A stretch of DNA of 64,000 nt from Anaerobacterium chartisolvens (lineage in GTDB: Bacteria > Bacillota > Clostridia > Acetivibrionales > DSM-27016), in NCBI RefSeq assembly GCF_003337415.1, contig NZ_QPJT01000001.1, forward strand, positions 124,001 through 188,000, given 5' to 3'. The notes under the pieces are model-generated. The model did not search any database. It saw only the letters and a list, made by a program, of their open reading frames with translations, and had not been told where the DNA came from. This document shows positions 1 to 7,819 of the stretch, piece by piece. The stretch's first letter is position 1. The number at the start of each line of letters is the position of its first letter. The translations under genes were made by a program, and so were the position numbers.

Positions 1-2095
1 CCATACCTACAATGGCTATTCTCCTATCGAAACCTTCATAACCTCCATTAATAGCTGTATGATTTTTTGTACCGGCTTTTTCATTCTCTTTTTTAACTAC
101 TCTATAAATGTAATCTGCCATTTTGTTTAGGGTAGGATAGTCAAAAGCAAGTGTAACGGGTAAACTCAATCTAAATATATCTTCCAATAAGATTTGCAAT
201 TGCGGGACTTTGATTGAATCAATTCCTGCCTCCATTAGGCTCTTATTCGGATCGATTATTCTAAAACCAAGTACTTTTTCTATTTGATCCTGAATTAAAT
301 TAATTATAATATCTCTTGAAATGGTTTCTTTTATTTGGGTTTTATACTGCATTGATGAGTATCTTTGAGAATAGGTTTCAGCAGCAACCTTCTCCAATTC
401 CTTAATAATGTTGTCATAAATGCTCTTCTTATAGTTATCTTCAAGCTTATATCGCTGTATTTTGCCGCTTGTAGTCTTGGGCATATTTTTAACAGGAATT
501 ACATGGCTTACTTTTAGTCCCACCCTTGACGAAATCTTTTCTTTAAGCTGCAGGCTGATATTAAGAAATCTATTTAAATCTTTAGTTTTATAGACAACAA
601 ATAAAACTATGTCATCTTCACCCGTTTTATCATTATGTGAGCCTATGGCAGCTATTTTCCCGAGCTCTACACCTTCGATTTCCTCACCTATTCTCTCCAA
701 GTCATGGGAATAGAAATTCTGTCCATTCATGAATATTATGTCTTTAGCTCTTCCTGTTACTGCAAGGCATCCACCTTTCAAAAATCCAATATCCCCTGTA
801 TTAAGCCATCCTCCCTCTGATATCAATTCATCTGTAGCTGCTTTATTATTATAGTAACCCGAAGTAACATTATTTCCACATATCTCTATATGTCCAACAT
901 ATCCTTGAGGCAATTCATCACCTTTAATATCGACAATTCTGACCTTTGTATTCTCTACGGGAGAACCAAGCATCAACAACACTGTACTGAAATATTCACT
1001 TTGACTACAATATTCAACCTTTTTATCAATACTCAATGAATTTCTGTCTACAATAACAGATACCATTTCCTCCTCCGGATGCGGAAAGGTCACTGCTAAG
1101 CTCGCTTCAGCCAACCCGTAGACGGTAAACATGGATGTCCTCTTTAGTTTGTACTTAGACATTTCCTGTATAAACTCATCACATAATGCTTTTGAGATAG
1201 GCTCTGCACCATTAAATATCAAGCGTACACAGGATAAATCCAAGTTTTCAGGCTTATTTCTCATTATAGATTTCAAGTAATACTTATATCCAAAATTAGG
1301 TGATGACAAAAGTGTAGCTCCATATTCCGATGCCTTCTCAAGCCATAATAATGGATGTTTTATAAAAAGTTCCGTTGGCATTAAATAAAGGTTAATACCC
1401 ATTGTAAGAGAAGTTAAATGACTGCCAATCATGCCCATGTCATGAGTTAATGGCATCCAGCTTAAGGTTGAGTCATCTTTTGTTATATTAGAACGTTTAA
1501 TAATAGATCTAATATTCGTCAATAAATTTTTATGAGTTAGGATAACACCTTTAGGCTCTCCAGTTGAGCCTGATGAAAACTGGATAAAAGCAATATCGTC
1601 TGAATTTGGAGCTTCATGTTCATGTTCTATATCTGTATCTTGGAAATTTGATAAACTTAAAACATCCTTAGTTATTAAAATTCTTTCTTGAATCCTATCT
1701 ATCTGATAATCAAAATTTATTTTAAGCTTTGATAAAACATTACCGTCTATTATTAAATATGGGTTGTTCAAGTACTCCCAAATATTAAATACTTTCTGCC
1801 GAGTCTCAATGTTTGTCCCAATTGCAACAGGAACAGGTATAATCCCTGCAACAAAACAAGCCCATAGCACAGTTAAAAAAGTCTCATTATCAGACATCTG
1901 AAATACAAGCTCATCTTTTTGCTTTAACCCCAGGCTCCTTAATTTTTTTGATAAATCACAAGCATTTTTATATAATCTTTCATATGATAAAAACTTTTCA
2001 TCTTTTGACCCATTTATAAATAAAATACCATTATCATTGCTAAAACTATCACATTTGGCTTTTAAAGCATCAATTAAAGTTTTATAAGTTTCCAA
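1..2095 (-). CDS. Hybrid PKS/NRPS-type protein, N-terminal FAAL + carrier protein + start of ketosynthase (partial)
   Basis: The gene enters from the left edge; I translated it directly. It opens with TTG at 2095, 7 nt after a GGAGG. Residues 1 to about 560 are an acyl-adenylate-forming domain: FSSGSTGEPKG (173-183) is the AMP-binding P-loop, followed by FNGAEPIS, VYGLAEASLAV and TGDIGFL. These are the signatures of fatty acyl-AMP ligases that load acyl carrier proteins. A carrier domain follows, with GIDSIKV holding the predicted phosphopantetheine serine at residue 627. The last visible residues (RRIAIVGM) are the usual opening of a ketosynthase. The order FAAL-ACP-KS suggests a loading module that activates a fatty or aryl acid and passes it to a polyketide module. 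The rest of the gene and any cluster lie outside the window, so the product cannot be predicted. Confidence 0.85.
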   Translation of the reverse strand, partial: METYKTLIDALKAKCDSFSNDNGILFINGSKDEKFLSYERLYKNACDLSKKLRSLGLKQKDELVFQMSDNETFLTVLWACFVAGIIPVPVAIGTNIETRQKVFNIWEYLNNPYLIIDGNVLSKLKINFDYQIDRIQERILITKDVLSLSNFQDTDIEHEHEAPNSDDIAFIQFSSGSTGEPKGVILTHKNLLTNIRSIIKRSNITKDDSTLSWMPLTHDMGMIGSHLTSLTMGINLYLMPTELFIKHPLLWLEKASEYGATLLSSPNFGYKYYLKSIMRNKPENLDLSCVRLIFNGAEPISKALCDEFIQEMSKYKLKRTSMFTVYGLAEASLAVTFPHPEEEMVSVIVDRNSLSIDKKVEYCSQSEYFSTVLLMLGSPVENTKVRIVDIKGDELPQGYVGHIEICGNNVTSGYYNNKAATDELISEGGWLNTGDIGFLKGGCLAVTGRAKDIIFMNGQNFYSHDLERIGEEIEGVELGKIAAIGSHNDKTGEDDIVLFVVYKTKDLNRFLNISLQLKEKISSRVGLKVSHVIPVKNMPKTTSGKIQRYKLEDNYKKSIYDNIIKELEKVAAETYSQRYSSMQYKTQIKETISRDIIINLIQDQIEKVLGFRIIDPNKSLMEAGIDSIKVPQLQILLEDIFRLSLPVTLAFDYPTLNKMADYIYRVVKKENEKAGTKNHTAINGGYEGFDRRIAIVGM

Positions 2096-2439
2096 TTTAT
2101 TACCTCCATTATCAATAGTATAACGCCCCCAATTGTCAACATAAATTTTTTAGTTTTCTTAAGTTAGGTTCTCCCTTCCTAAAATTTTCATATGATTTAC
2201 AATTAATGCACTGAAGTTGGGGATGTCAAGGGCTATTACTTTTTGCTCATTCATCGCAGGTAAATTCGAAGACCCTTGATAGCCATTACGCATTTATCCT
2301 ATTGTTTCACAGTATGTTATCCCAGACCACCTGCCATCCGACGAGAATGGAGATTGAGGCAAAGCCTCAGGGTCTTATACTGCTTCTGGAAGTAACTCAT
2401 TGCCCACACAGTAATATTCGTAAATTATCTTAATAATCC

Positions 2440-2530
2440 AAGGACTGATACGGCCTTTTCCATTTATTGATATCTTAATGCCGTATTTCTTCATGAGATT
2501 GATGTATTCGCCACTTGTAAATTGTGAACC
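2440..2530 (-). pseudogene. IS3-family transposase (orfB/rve) remnant
   Basis: Reading down the minus strand from 2530 gives GSQFTSGEYINLMKKYGIK followed by ISINGKGR. This matches the DDE integrase block that in intact IS3-type OrfB reads roughly HSDQGSQFTS...GIKISMDGKGR. Directly upstream the sequence reads His-stop-Gly where the family has HSDQG, as if about 6 bases were lost. After GKGR the similarity ends. Only about 30 codons survive and no terminal repeats could be found, so this is a dead fragment. Confidence 0.6.
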
Positions 2531-2908
2531 TTAATGATTTCGTGATTTCCCTACAAGCATCGAATTAACTTAAATTGATATCAAATAATAATCCACACTA
2601 TATATATTCGCCTAGCAATTCAACAAACAATAAAAACTCCTAAGAGTATACTTTATTCTAATATTCTGCCAAAATTCTTTATATTCTTTCTTTTATATCC
2701 AACATTTTTATACTTATTTAATTATAAATAAGCATAAACTTTCTGTCAATTATTTTTTATTTTACAATTTGTTGGTATTTGTCGATTTTTGTCCATAGTC
2801 ATTTGTCGGTGCTTTTACAGTTGAATAAATTTCAAATAAAAAGTGAATGTAAATAACTTAATTATCTTATTATAGATAAGGACATAATACACAAAAGATA
2901 AGCGTAGA

Positions 2909-2931
2909 AAGGGATGCCGACGGCATCCCTT
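2909..2931 (-). terminator. Candidate terminator of the DUF5711-cvpA transcript
   Basis: AAGGGATGCC (2909-2918) and GGCATCCCTT (2922-2931) form a perfect 10-bp stem with a 3-nt loop. On the minus strand it is followed by TTTCTACGC, a short T-rich tail. It lies about 130 bp downstream of the CvpA-like gene. The T-tract is weak, so termination is inferred. Confidence 0.45.
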
Positions 2932-3061
2932 GTTAATTAAAAAGCTGAATGTATACAATAAATTTTCATTCCCCATATTAGCATTGCAGTAAATTTCAAA
3001 TAAAAAGCCGATGAAAATACCGCATCTATAGCTTCTATGTTTGTAAGATCCTCATTACGTC

Positions 3062-3772
3062 CTATACAAGTGTATCCTGCGGAAACATAATATCCACTAT
3101 AATATTATTTTCATAAAAGAACCTTGCCACCACAGAATTGTCTATTGCGTCAAAGACTCCGTTAAAGCTGGGAGAAGTACTGAACAGCATTATCACGGTA
3201 CAAATTATATATATCGTCAGCAGCCCCTCAACAGCTCCAAAAGCAAATCCCCCAAGCTTGTCAACCTGCTTGAACAACGGCAGCTTTGCGATTCCCTGCA
3301 AAATAAACCTTAAAAAAAGCAGCCCCACTCTTATGGCTATGTACAAAGCAATAAGGCTTATAATGTCAATAACTACTCCTGCCAGCTTACCGCTGATTGT
3401 GTCCATTATTGCGCTCATATCAATAAGCTTTGTGGGATCGGGCATATTGCTTATCAAAGAGTCCTTTAGAAAATCAGGCAGGTGCAGTCCCCCTATTACG
3501 GTGTCGGCAGCAGCCTTTTTTATCTCTCCGTCCACTGCCGGAGCCTGTGTCTGCTGCTGAAGCATCAGCCTCTTAAATATTCCCCCCTTTATGTTGTCGT
3601 ACAGGGGTGTCTCAATTAAAATTTTTGCCACAACAGGGTATAGCTTTATGGATACCAACGCAGATATAAAAAACGATGCCAGCCTAAATACCGAAAAAAT
3701 GAAGCCGTTAGTCAGACCTATTATTCCAAAAACCACCATAATACATATAAAGACCAAATCAATCCAGTTCAT
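3062..3772 (-). CDS. CvpA family membrane protein
   Basis: 236 residues. The N-terminus (NWIDLVFICIMVVFGIIGL) and the multi-helix layout match the CvpA/colicin V production family: a first helix at about 3-22, a second at about 24-48, and two more in the C-terminal half around 130-155 and 172-198. A hydrophilic loop of about 60 residues sits between the second and third helices. The family is an inner-membrane protein of poorly defined function, linked to envelope homeostasis in several bacteria. The start has a GGGGG ribosome site. It follows the DUF5711-like gene by 30 bp in the same direction, so the two are probably co-transcribed, and the hairpin at 2909-2931 may end the transcript. Confidence 0.8.
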   Translation of the reverse strand: MNWIDLVFICIMVVFGIIGLTNGFIFSVFRLASFFISALVSIKLYPVVAKILIETPLYDNIKGGIFKRLMLQQQTQAPAVDGEIKKAAADTVIGGLHLPDFLKDSLISNMPDPTKLIDMSAIMDTISGKLAGVVIDIISLIALYIAIRVGLLFLRFILQGIAKLPLFKQVDKLGGFAFGAVEGLLTIYIICTVIMLFSTSPSFNGVFDAIDNSVVARFFYENNIIVDIMFPQDTLV

Positions 3773-3802
3773 AATAAACCCCCAAATTAAATTTTAACAT
3801 TG

Positions 3803-4957
3803 TCAGTTAATCTCAGTAACTATCACGCCGTCCTTTGTTATTACAGCAGCCTCCTGCTTATTGAAAAAGCATACATACCTGATATCGGACGCAGACTTGT
3901 ATTTTCCGGCCAGCTCTCCCTTTGTATTTATAAACAATACCTCACGCCCTGTATTCACAGAAATAATGCTTCCAAAGGTTTCAAGGTTTACAGCATCACT
4001 CTCCAGCTTATATTCGGCCGTCATTTGCCCTTCAGAATCAAGGATCTTTACCGAGCTCCCTCCGGCTTCCCGTACCGCCACAACGGCACTCTTTCCCGAA
4101 ATTACATTTGAGCTGTACACCCTTTCATATTCAAGTGTCCATTTCTTGTTATTTTCACCGTCCGAGAAAAATATTCCGGAGTCACTCACCGCCAAAGCGG
4201 AGCCGTCATTAAAGCACCAGACATTGGGAAATATCAAATTGTCATATTTTATAGCGGCAAGCTGGTTTCCCTTCATGTCGGCAAATACTATATTGGAGTT
4301 TGCCGCTACCGCCGAGCTGTCAATCTCATTTATTACAACTCCGTTGCCTCGGGGTAGAACCCTTGCAGACAGTATAAAGTTTTCAGAGCTTGGCCTTATA
4401 AATATCCAGTTTCCATGGGGATCAAAAATCTGCACAGCGCTTTTATACCCCTTCATGTCCCTGACAACCGAGACATAGCCCTTTTCATTTATATCTGCGT
4501 TTATTATGTTTCCGTCGGTTCTCTCGCTCCACTTTATGTCGCTGCCGTTCAGCATATATATGTTTCGCCCTCCCAGATCAGCCACCAGCAGATACTGGCC
4601 CGCTGTCCTTATTATAGGGTTTGCAGCCGAAACCGACCTTGTCCACTGCTCCTTGCCTTCCTTGCTGAGGCATATTATCCTGTCTGTGGTGCATTTTATA
4701 ATATAGTCTCTGTATACCTTAAAAACGGGACGCTCCTTAGAGTCATATTTTATATCGGCAATAATTCTTTCGGCCTCTTTACCCTTGTCCTTATAAAACA
4801 CCTCAGAGATAAGCTCCCCTACATTTAAGCTTCTTATATCAACGTTTTGATTTTTAAGATATACAAGTAAAGCAATGCCCATAACCACAACAACAAGCAG
4901 TACAAACGCAAGAAAACTCCATATTCCCGACCCGCGCTTTTTCTCCTGCAGCTCCAC
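3803..4957 (-). CDS. DUF5711-like membrane-anchored beta-propeller protein
   Basis: 384 residues from a GTG at 4957 preceded by AGGAGGAAC. A longer frame opens at 5104, but its first 49 codons run through the inverted-repeat element and lack a ribosome site, so I reject that start. Residues near the N-terminus are basic and are followed by one transmembrane helix (IWSFLAFVLLVVVVMGIAL). The outer part carries recurring blade-like segments such as VYRDYIIKCTTDRIICLSKEG and later VAVREAGG with ILDSEG, typical of PQQ/WD-like propellers. The architecture fits DUF5711 proteins of clostridia, whose role is unknown. It probably forms an operon with the CvpA-like gene 30 bp downstream, so a role at the cell envelope is a guess. 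Confidence 0.7.
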   Translation of the reverse strand: MELQEKKRGSGIWSFLAFVLLVVVVMGIALLVYLKNQNVDIRSLNVGELISEVFYKDKGKEAERIIADIKYDSKERPVFKVYRDYIIKCTTDRIICLSKEGKEQWTRSVSAANPIIRTAGQYLLVADLGGRNIYMLNGSDIKWSERTDGNIINADINEKGYVSVVRDMKGYKSAVQIFDPHGNWIFIRPSSENFILSARVLPRGNGVVINEIDSSAVAANSNIVFADMKGNQLAAIKYDNLIFPNVWCFNDGSALAVSDSGIFFSDGENNKKWTLEYERVYSSNVISGKSAVVAVREAGGSSVKILDSEGQMTAEYKLESDAVNLETFGSIISVNTGREVLFINTKGELAGKYKSASDIRYVCFFNKQEAAVITKDGVIVTEIN

Positions 4958-4989
4958 AATGTTCCTCCTGTAATCAATTATATATGTAG

Positions 4990-5174
4990 CGATAAAGATT
5001 TTACATAGAGGATATAACTTGCCGGAAGAAATTTTTATTTGACCCATAAGGAATACCTCTAAGGAAAATGCCGAGTGACAAACCCAAGAGACTTTTCCCC
5101 GCAAGGCACTTTTTCGTTGCTATTAAAAATTTCTGCAGGCATTTGTATCCTCTATGTTTGTAAAATCTTTATCG
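4990..5174 (-). repeat. 185-bp structured inverted-repeat element in the 5' leader of the DUF5711-like gene
   Basis: Outer arms cgataaagattttac (4990-5004) and gtaaaatctttatcg (5160-5174) are perfectly complementary. Inside them catagaggata (5004-5014) pairs with tatcctctatg (5147-5157), and gaaattttta (5028-5037) pairs with taaaaatttc (5124-5133). Within the apical part GAAAAAGTGCC can pair with GGCATTTTCC. The minus strand also has a 27-codon frame (5142-5059) starting ATG after AGAGGA. The motif tctatgtttgtaa recurs at 3034-3046. It could be a MITE-like repeat or a structured regulatory RNA; I could not match it to a riboswitch class. Confidence 0.5.
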
Positions 5175-5225
5175 AATCCTAATATGTGCTTTTTTTATTT
5201 TAACATATAAAAAAAAACAATACAT

Positions 5226-6311
5226 CTATTTATTTCTTCTTTCAACAGAGGCTTTTTTAAAAAAGCGGCTCCATTTAAGGTTTATATCCTGAGTTAAAAT
5301 TACCGTAATGAGGAAGAGCCCTACATATCCGAAAAGCGGGTATACGGTTGAAATCAGGCCGGAGAATCCAAAGCGTGACATTGGAATAACCAGAAGACAT
5401 ATTATTACCGTTATAATCTTTTTATTAATATTTATCTTTCCCGCTACTCTTTCAACAAAGCCGTAACCCGAGGTAACTGCCGATATAAGCATTGAAAGCC
5501 ACAGCACCAGAGCATAGACAGTATTTAATATGCCGCCGTATTTTTCCGTTATGCTGAGCAGCGGCAGCTCCTTTAGCAGCATATCGGGATTGAAGACATA
5601 TATTACGGTATTTATGATTAATGCTATAAAACAAAGCAGCATTCCCCCAAGTATTCCTGATAAGGCGGCTATTTTTCTGGATTTTAAATGAGGCAGCAGG
5701 CTGCACATAACAACTACCGATACTATGCTGTTGTATCCCACATATAAGAGAGCCGAAAAGAACCAATTATTTGTAATTCCCGCAAAGCATCCATATATGC
5801 TTAATGCAGAGGTATCGTTGAATATTATGACATAAAGCGCTACAAGCAGGATTCCCGCTATAAGTACAGGAGTTACGGCGGTGCTTATGGCAATGATTCC
5901 TTTTATGCCGGTAAATATAAGCACCATGCAAATAACGGTCATTAGAATTATGCCATATTTAAAGGGTATTTCTAGTTTATCAAAAAATATGCTGCCGGCA
6001 CCTGTGATCATAACGCAAAATACTGACAGCATAAAAAGTGAAACGGCAATCTCTATGACCCAGCCCATAAACCATCCCACCGAAGGGAAAAGAAGCTCCT
6101 CATAATTTCGTATTCTTTCGGTGTATACTTTATCCAGAACCACATATCCTATGACCGAAAAAAGAATTCCCGCAGTAATTATGCCAAAAAAGCCTCCTTC
6201 ATAATATGAGGAAAAAAACTGGACTATCTCCTGTCCCGAGGCAAATCCTGCTCCCACTATGGTAGCCATATATATGCTTGCAACCTTCACAATGCTTATT
6301 TTATCATTCAT
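5226..6311 (-). CDS. YkvI-like membrane transporter
   Basis: 361 residues from ATG 6311 (a longer frame to 6353 reads through a hairpin and is rejected). The protein is almost entirely hydrophobic with about ten predicted helices. Near the N-terminus (residues 20-28) it carries GAGFASGQE, the hallmark of the YkvI family, which belongs to the LeuT-like amino-acid/polyamine/cation transporter fold. The substrate of the family is not established. The gene sits alone between the DUF4340 operon upstream and the DUF5711 operon downstream. Its start codon lies only 13 nt after a long perfect hairpin whose 3' arm contains the best ribosome-site candidate (GGGAG), so expression may be controlled at that hairpin. 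Confidence 0.75.
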   Translation of the reverse strand: MNDKISIVKVASIYMATIVGAGFASGQEIVQFFSSYYEGGFFGIITAGILFSVIGYVVLDKVYTERIRNYEELLFPSVGWFMGWVIEIAVSLFMLSVFCVMITGAGSIFFDKLEIPFKYGIILMTVICMVLIFTGIKGIIAISTAVTPVLIAGILLVALYVIIFNDTSALSIYGCFAGITNNWFFSALLYVGYNSIVSVVVMCSLLPHLKSRKIAALSGILGGMLLCFIALIINTVIYVFNPDMLLKELPLLSITEKYGGILNTVYALVLWLSMLISAVTSGYGFVERVAGKININKKIITVIICLLVIPMSRFGFSGLISTVYPLFGYVGLFLITVILTQDINLKWSRFFKKASVERRNK

Positions 6312-6324
6312 AAAAGAAAAACAA

Positions 6325-6366
6325 CTCCCGCATAGAATTAAATCACAATACAATTCTATGCGGGAG
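6325..6366 (-). terminator. Perfect 15-bp hairpin directly before the YkvI-like start codon
   Basis: CTCCCGCATAGAATT (6325-6339) and AATTCTATGCGGGAG (6352-6366) are perfect complements around a 12-nt loop. On the minus strand the stem is followed by TTGTTTTTCTTTT and then the ATG of the YkvI-like gene. It fits an intrinsic terminator of the upstream ABC operon. Because GGGAG is buried in the stem, it could also attenuate or hide translation of the transporter. Confidence 0.6.
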
Positions 6367-6427
6367 AAGGTTAGCAGAGAACATTAATAACCCGGCAGTC
6401 CAAACTTCCAGCCTGTTATTGGTTCTA

Positions 6428-7819
6428 TTATTTATTAAGAGCTTCCATTAGCTTATTATAGGTTTCTTTCACACCCTCAGTCTCATTAAATTTGTCTTTT
6501 CTTACAATTATATTGCTGTATTTCCCATTTTTCACCACGTAATAGTAGTTATCATCCTTAGAAACAAACTCTACCGTCATCTTATTGGGAGCCTTTCTCA
6601 AATAATATGTTAAGGTTATTTCGGCATCTCCCTTCGGTTCCGGTCCTATCTCAATATCATTCAGAGTAATCCCTATAAGCGCCTGATAGAACTTTCTGAA
6701 CGGCTGATTGCCATTCTCATCCTTCATTGTGGCATTCTTGCCGTCAACAGTAAATTTATCCTTGTCATTGTCATTATCCTTGTCTGTTTCTATGTCGCAG
6801 GTTGTAGTCTTTCCATCCATATCTACAACAATCCTTGAAACATCACTTATATTTACTATATACACAAAAACATCCACAATTTCTTTAAGCGGCTTGTCCA
6901 GAAAGTCAAAGGCAGTTGAGTCAATTTCAAATACCTCCTCTGAGCTCTCGAGCTTTGCATAAAACCTATAGGTGTCTTTATTTAAAGTTCCAAGCATCAG
7001 CTTTATCTTCCCATCCTTTGCCGACTCATACTCCAAGCTGTAGGCAGGGCTTTCAAGTCCGTATTTCGCTAAATCCGAGGGCTTTTCCTCAACAAAATCA
7101 GCTACTATGACATTTGCCACAGCCTCAACCATCCTTCCTAAGCTGTCCACATTTACACTGCCTTCTATTGGCGCTGTGAGACTCCAAGTACTCGCGTCCT
7201 GCTTTTTGGCAGAATATACAAGGGTTCCCCCTCTTTCCATTGATATGGAAACTATATCCTCGGCATTGCCCGGGAAAATTGTTTTATCTCTCAAATTATT
7301 TTTGGCATTTAACAGCTTTTCTCCAACATATTTGCTTATTACATATACCTTGGTTTTATCCTTTTCCCGTACATAGTATCCGTCTCCCAGAGGAGTCTGG
7401 TTCCCCAGCTCTATAACTCTGGAGGTATCGTCGCCTAGAATTACGGTAATTAAAAGCCCGGGGGCATCCAGTCCGTATTTCCCAACATCCGAAGCATCTT
7501 CATCTACAATCTTGCTTGCTATCAGGCCTGTTACCTCCATAGCCATTCCCGTGACGGAATCGGGGTTGACCTTCAAATCCGCGGGGGAGGAAAGCCCCCA
7601 CTTTTCATCCTTCTTTTCAAACTCAAGCTTCTCATCCCGGTTTTCTATAATTATTTTCTTAACATCTTCAGCTTTATAGTCGGAAACCCTTATAGTCCCG
7701 ATATCTGCTCCGGGCTGTTCCGAATCTTTATCATCGCTTTTATTTATGACCAGAAAATAAGCCGCCACCAACAGGGCCAATACAGCTATAAGGATAATAG
7801 CATTCCTGTAGAATTTCAT
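6428..7819 (-). CDS. DUF4340 domain protein of a Gld-type ABC system
   Basis: 463 residues. A single N-terminal anchor helix (AIILIAVLALLVAAYFLVI, residues 8-26) precedes an extracellular part made of DUF4340-type repeats; the pattern KYGLD..P and KYGLE.P occurs twice (around 112 and 240), each followed by a conserved sheet-rich segment. DUF4340 proteins sit next to gliding-type (GldA/F/G) ABC exporters in many phyla, and their role is unknown, perhaps a periplasmic or surface partner of GldG. Here the stop codon of the GldG-like gene overlaps the ATG of this gene, and GGAGGAGG lies inside that upstream gene, so translation is coupled. It is the last gene of the four-gene operon. Confidence 0.8.
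   Translation of the reverse strand: MKFYRNAIILIAVLALLVAAYFLVINKSDDKDSEQPGADIGTIRVSDYKAEDVKKIIIENRDEKLEFEKKDEKWGLSSPADLKVNPDSVTGMAMEVTGLIASKIVDEDASDVGKYGLDAPGLLITVILGDDTSRVIELGNQTPLGDGYYVREKDKTKVYVISKYVGEKLLNAKNNLRDKTIFPGNAEDIVSISMERGGTLVYSAKKQDASTWSLTAPIEGSVNVDSLGRMVEAVANVIVADFVEEKPSDLAKYGLESPAYSLEYESAKDGKIKLMLGTLNKDTYRFYAKLESSEEVFEIDSTAFDFLDKPLKEIVDVFVYIVNISDVSRIVVDMDGKTTTCDIETDKDNDNDKDKFTVDGKNATMKDENGNQPFRKFYQALIGITLNDIEIGPEPKGDAEITLTYYLRKAPNKMTVEFVSKDDNYYYVVKNGKYSNIIVRKDKFNETEGVKETYNKLMEALNK

Larger units (their letters stand above)
2096..3061. other. 966-bp non-coding region between PKS gene and cvpA-like operon
   Basis: It holds no intact gene. It contains an IS3-type transposase fragment (2440-2530), an adjoining stretch 2170-2400 that looks like more decayed DNA of unknown origin, an AT-rich segment, a compact hairpin at 2909-2931, and a 17-bp direct repeat (aaatttcaaataaaaag) at 2827-2843 and 2991-3007. 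A motif at 3033-3050 resembles one end of the inverted-repeat element at 4990-5174. Confidence 0.6.

Noticed and set aside
2112-2139. TTGACA with TATTGA upstream of the hybrid assembly-line gene
   Set aside because: The -10 would place the transcript start on top of the ribosome site, so it is unlikely to be the promoter.
2827-3007. 17-bp direct repeat (2827-2843 and 2991-3007)
   Set aside because: AT-rich, only two copies, and no transposon between them; not called a repeat element or CRISPR.
3138-3560. Plus-strand frame opposite the CvpA-like gene
   Set aside because: Antisense shadow without homology or start signals.
4958-5104. Extra 49 codons at the front of the DUF5711-like protein
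   Set aside because: They run through the inverted-repeat element and lack a ribosome site; GTG 4957 has AGGAGG upstream.
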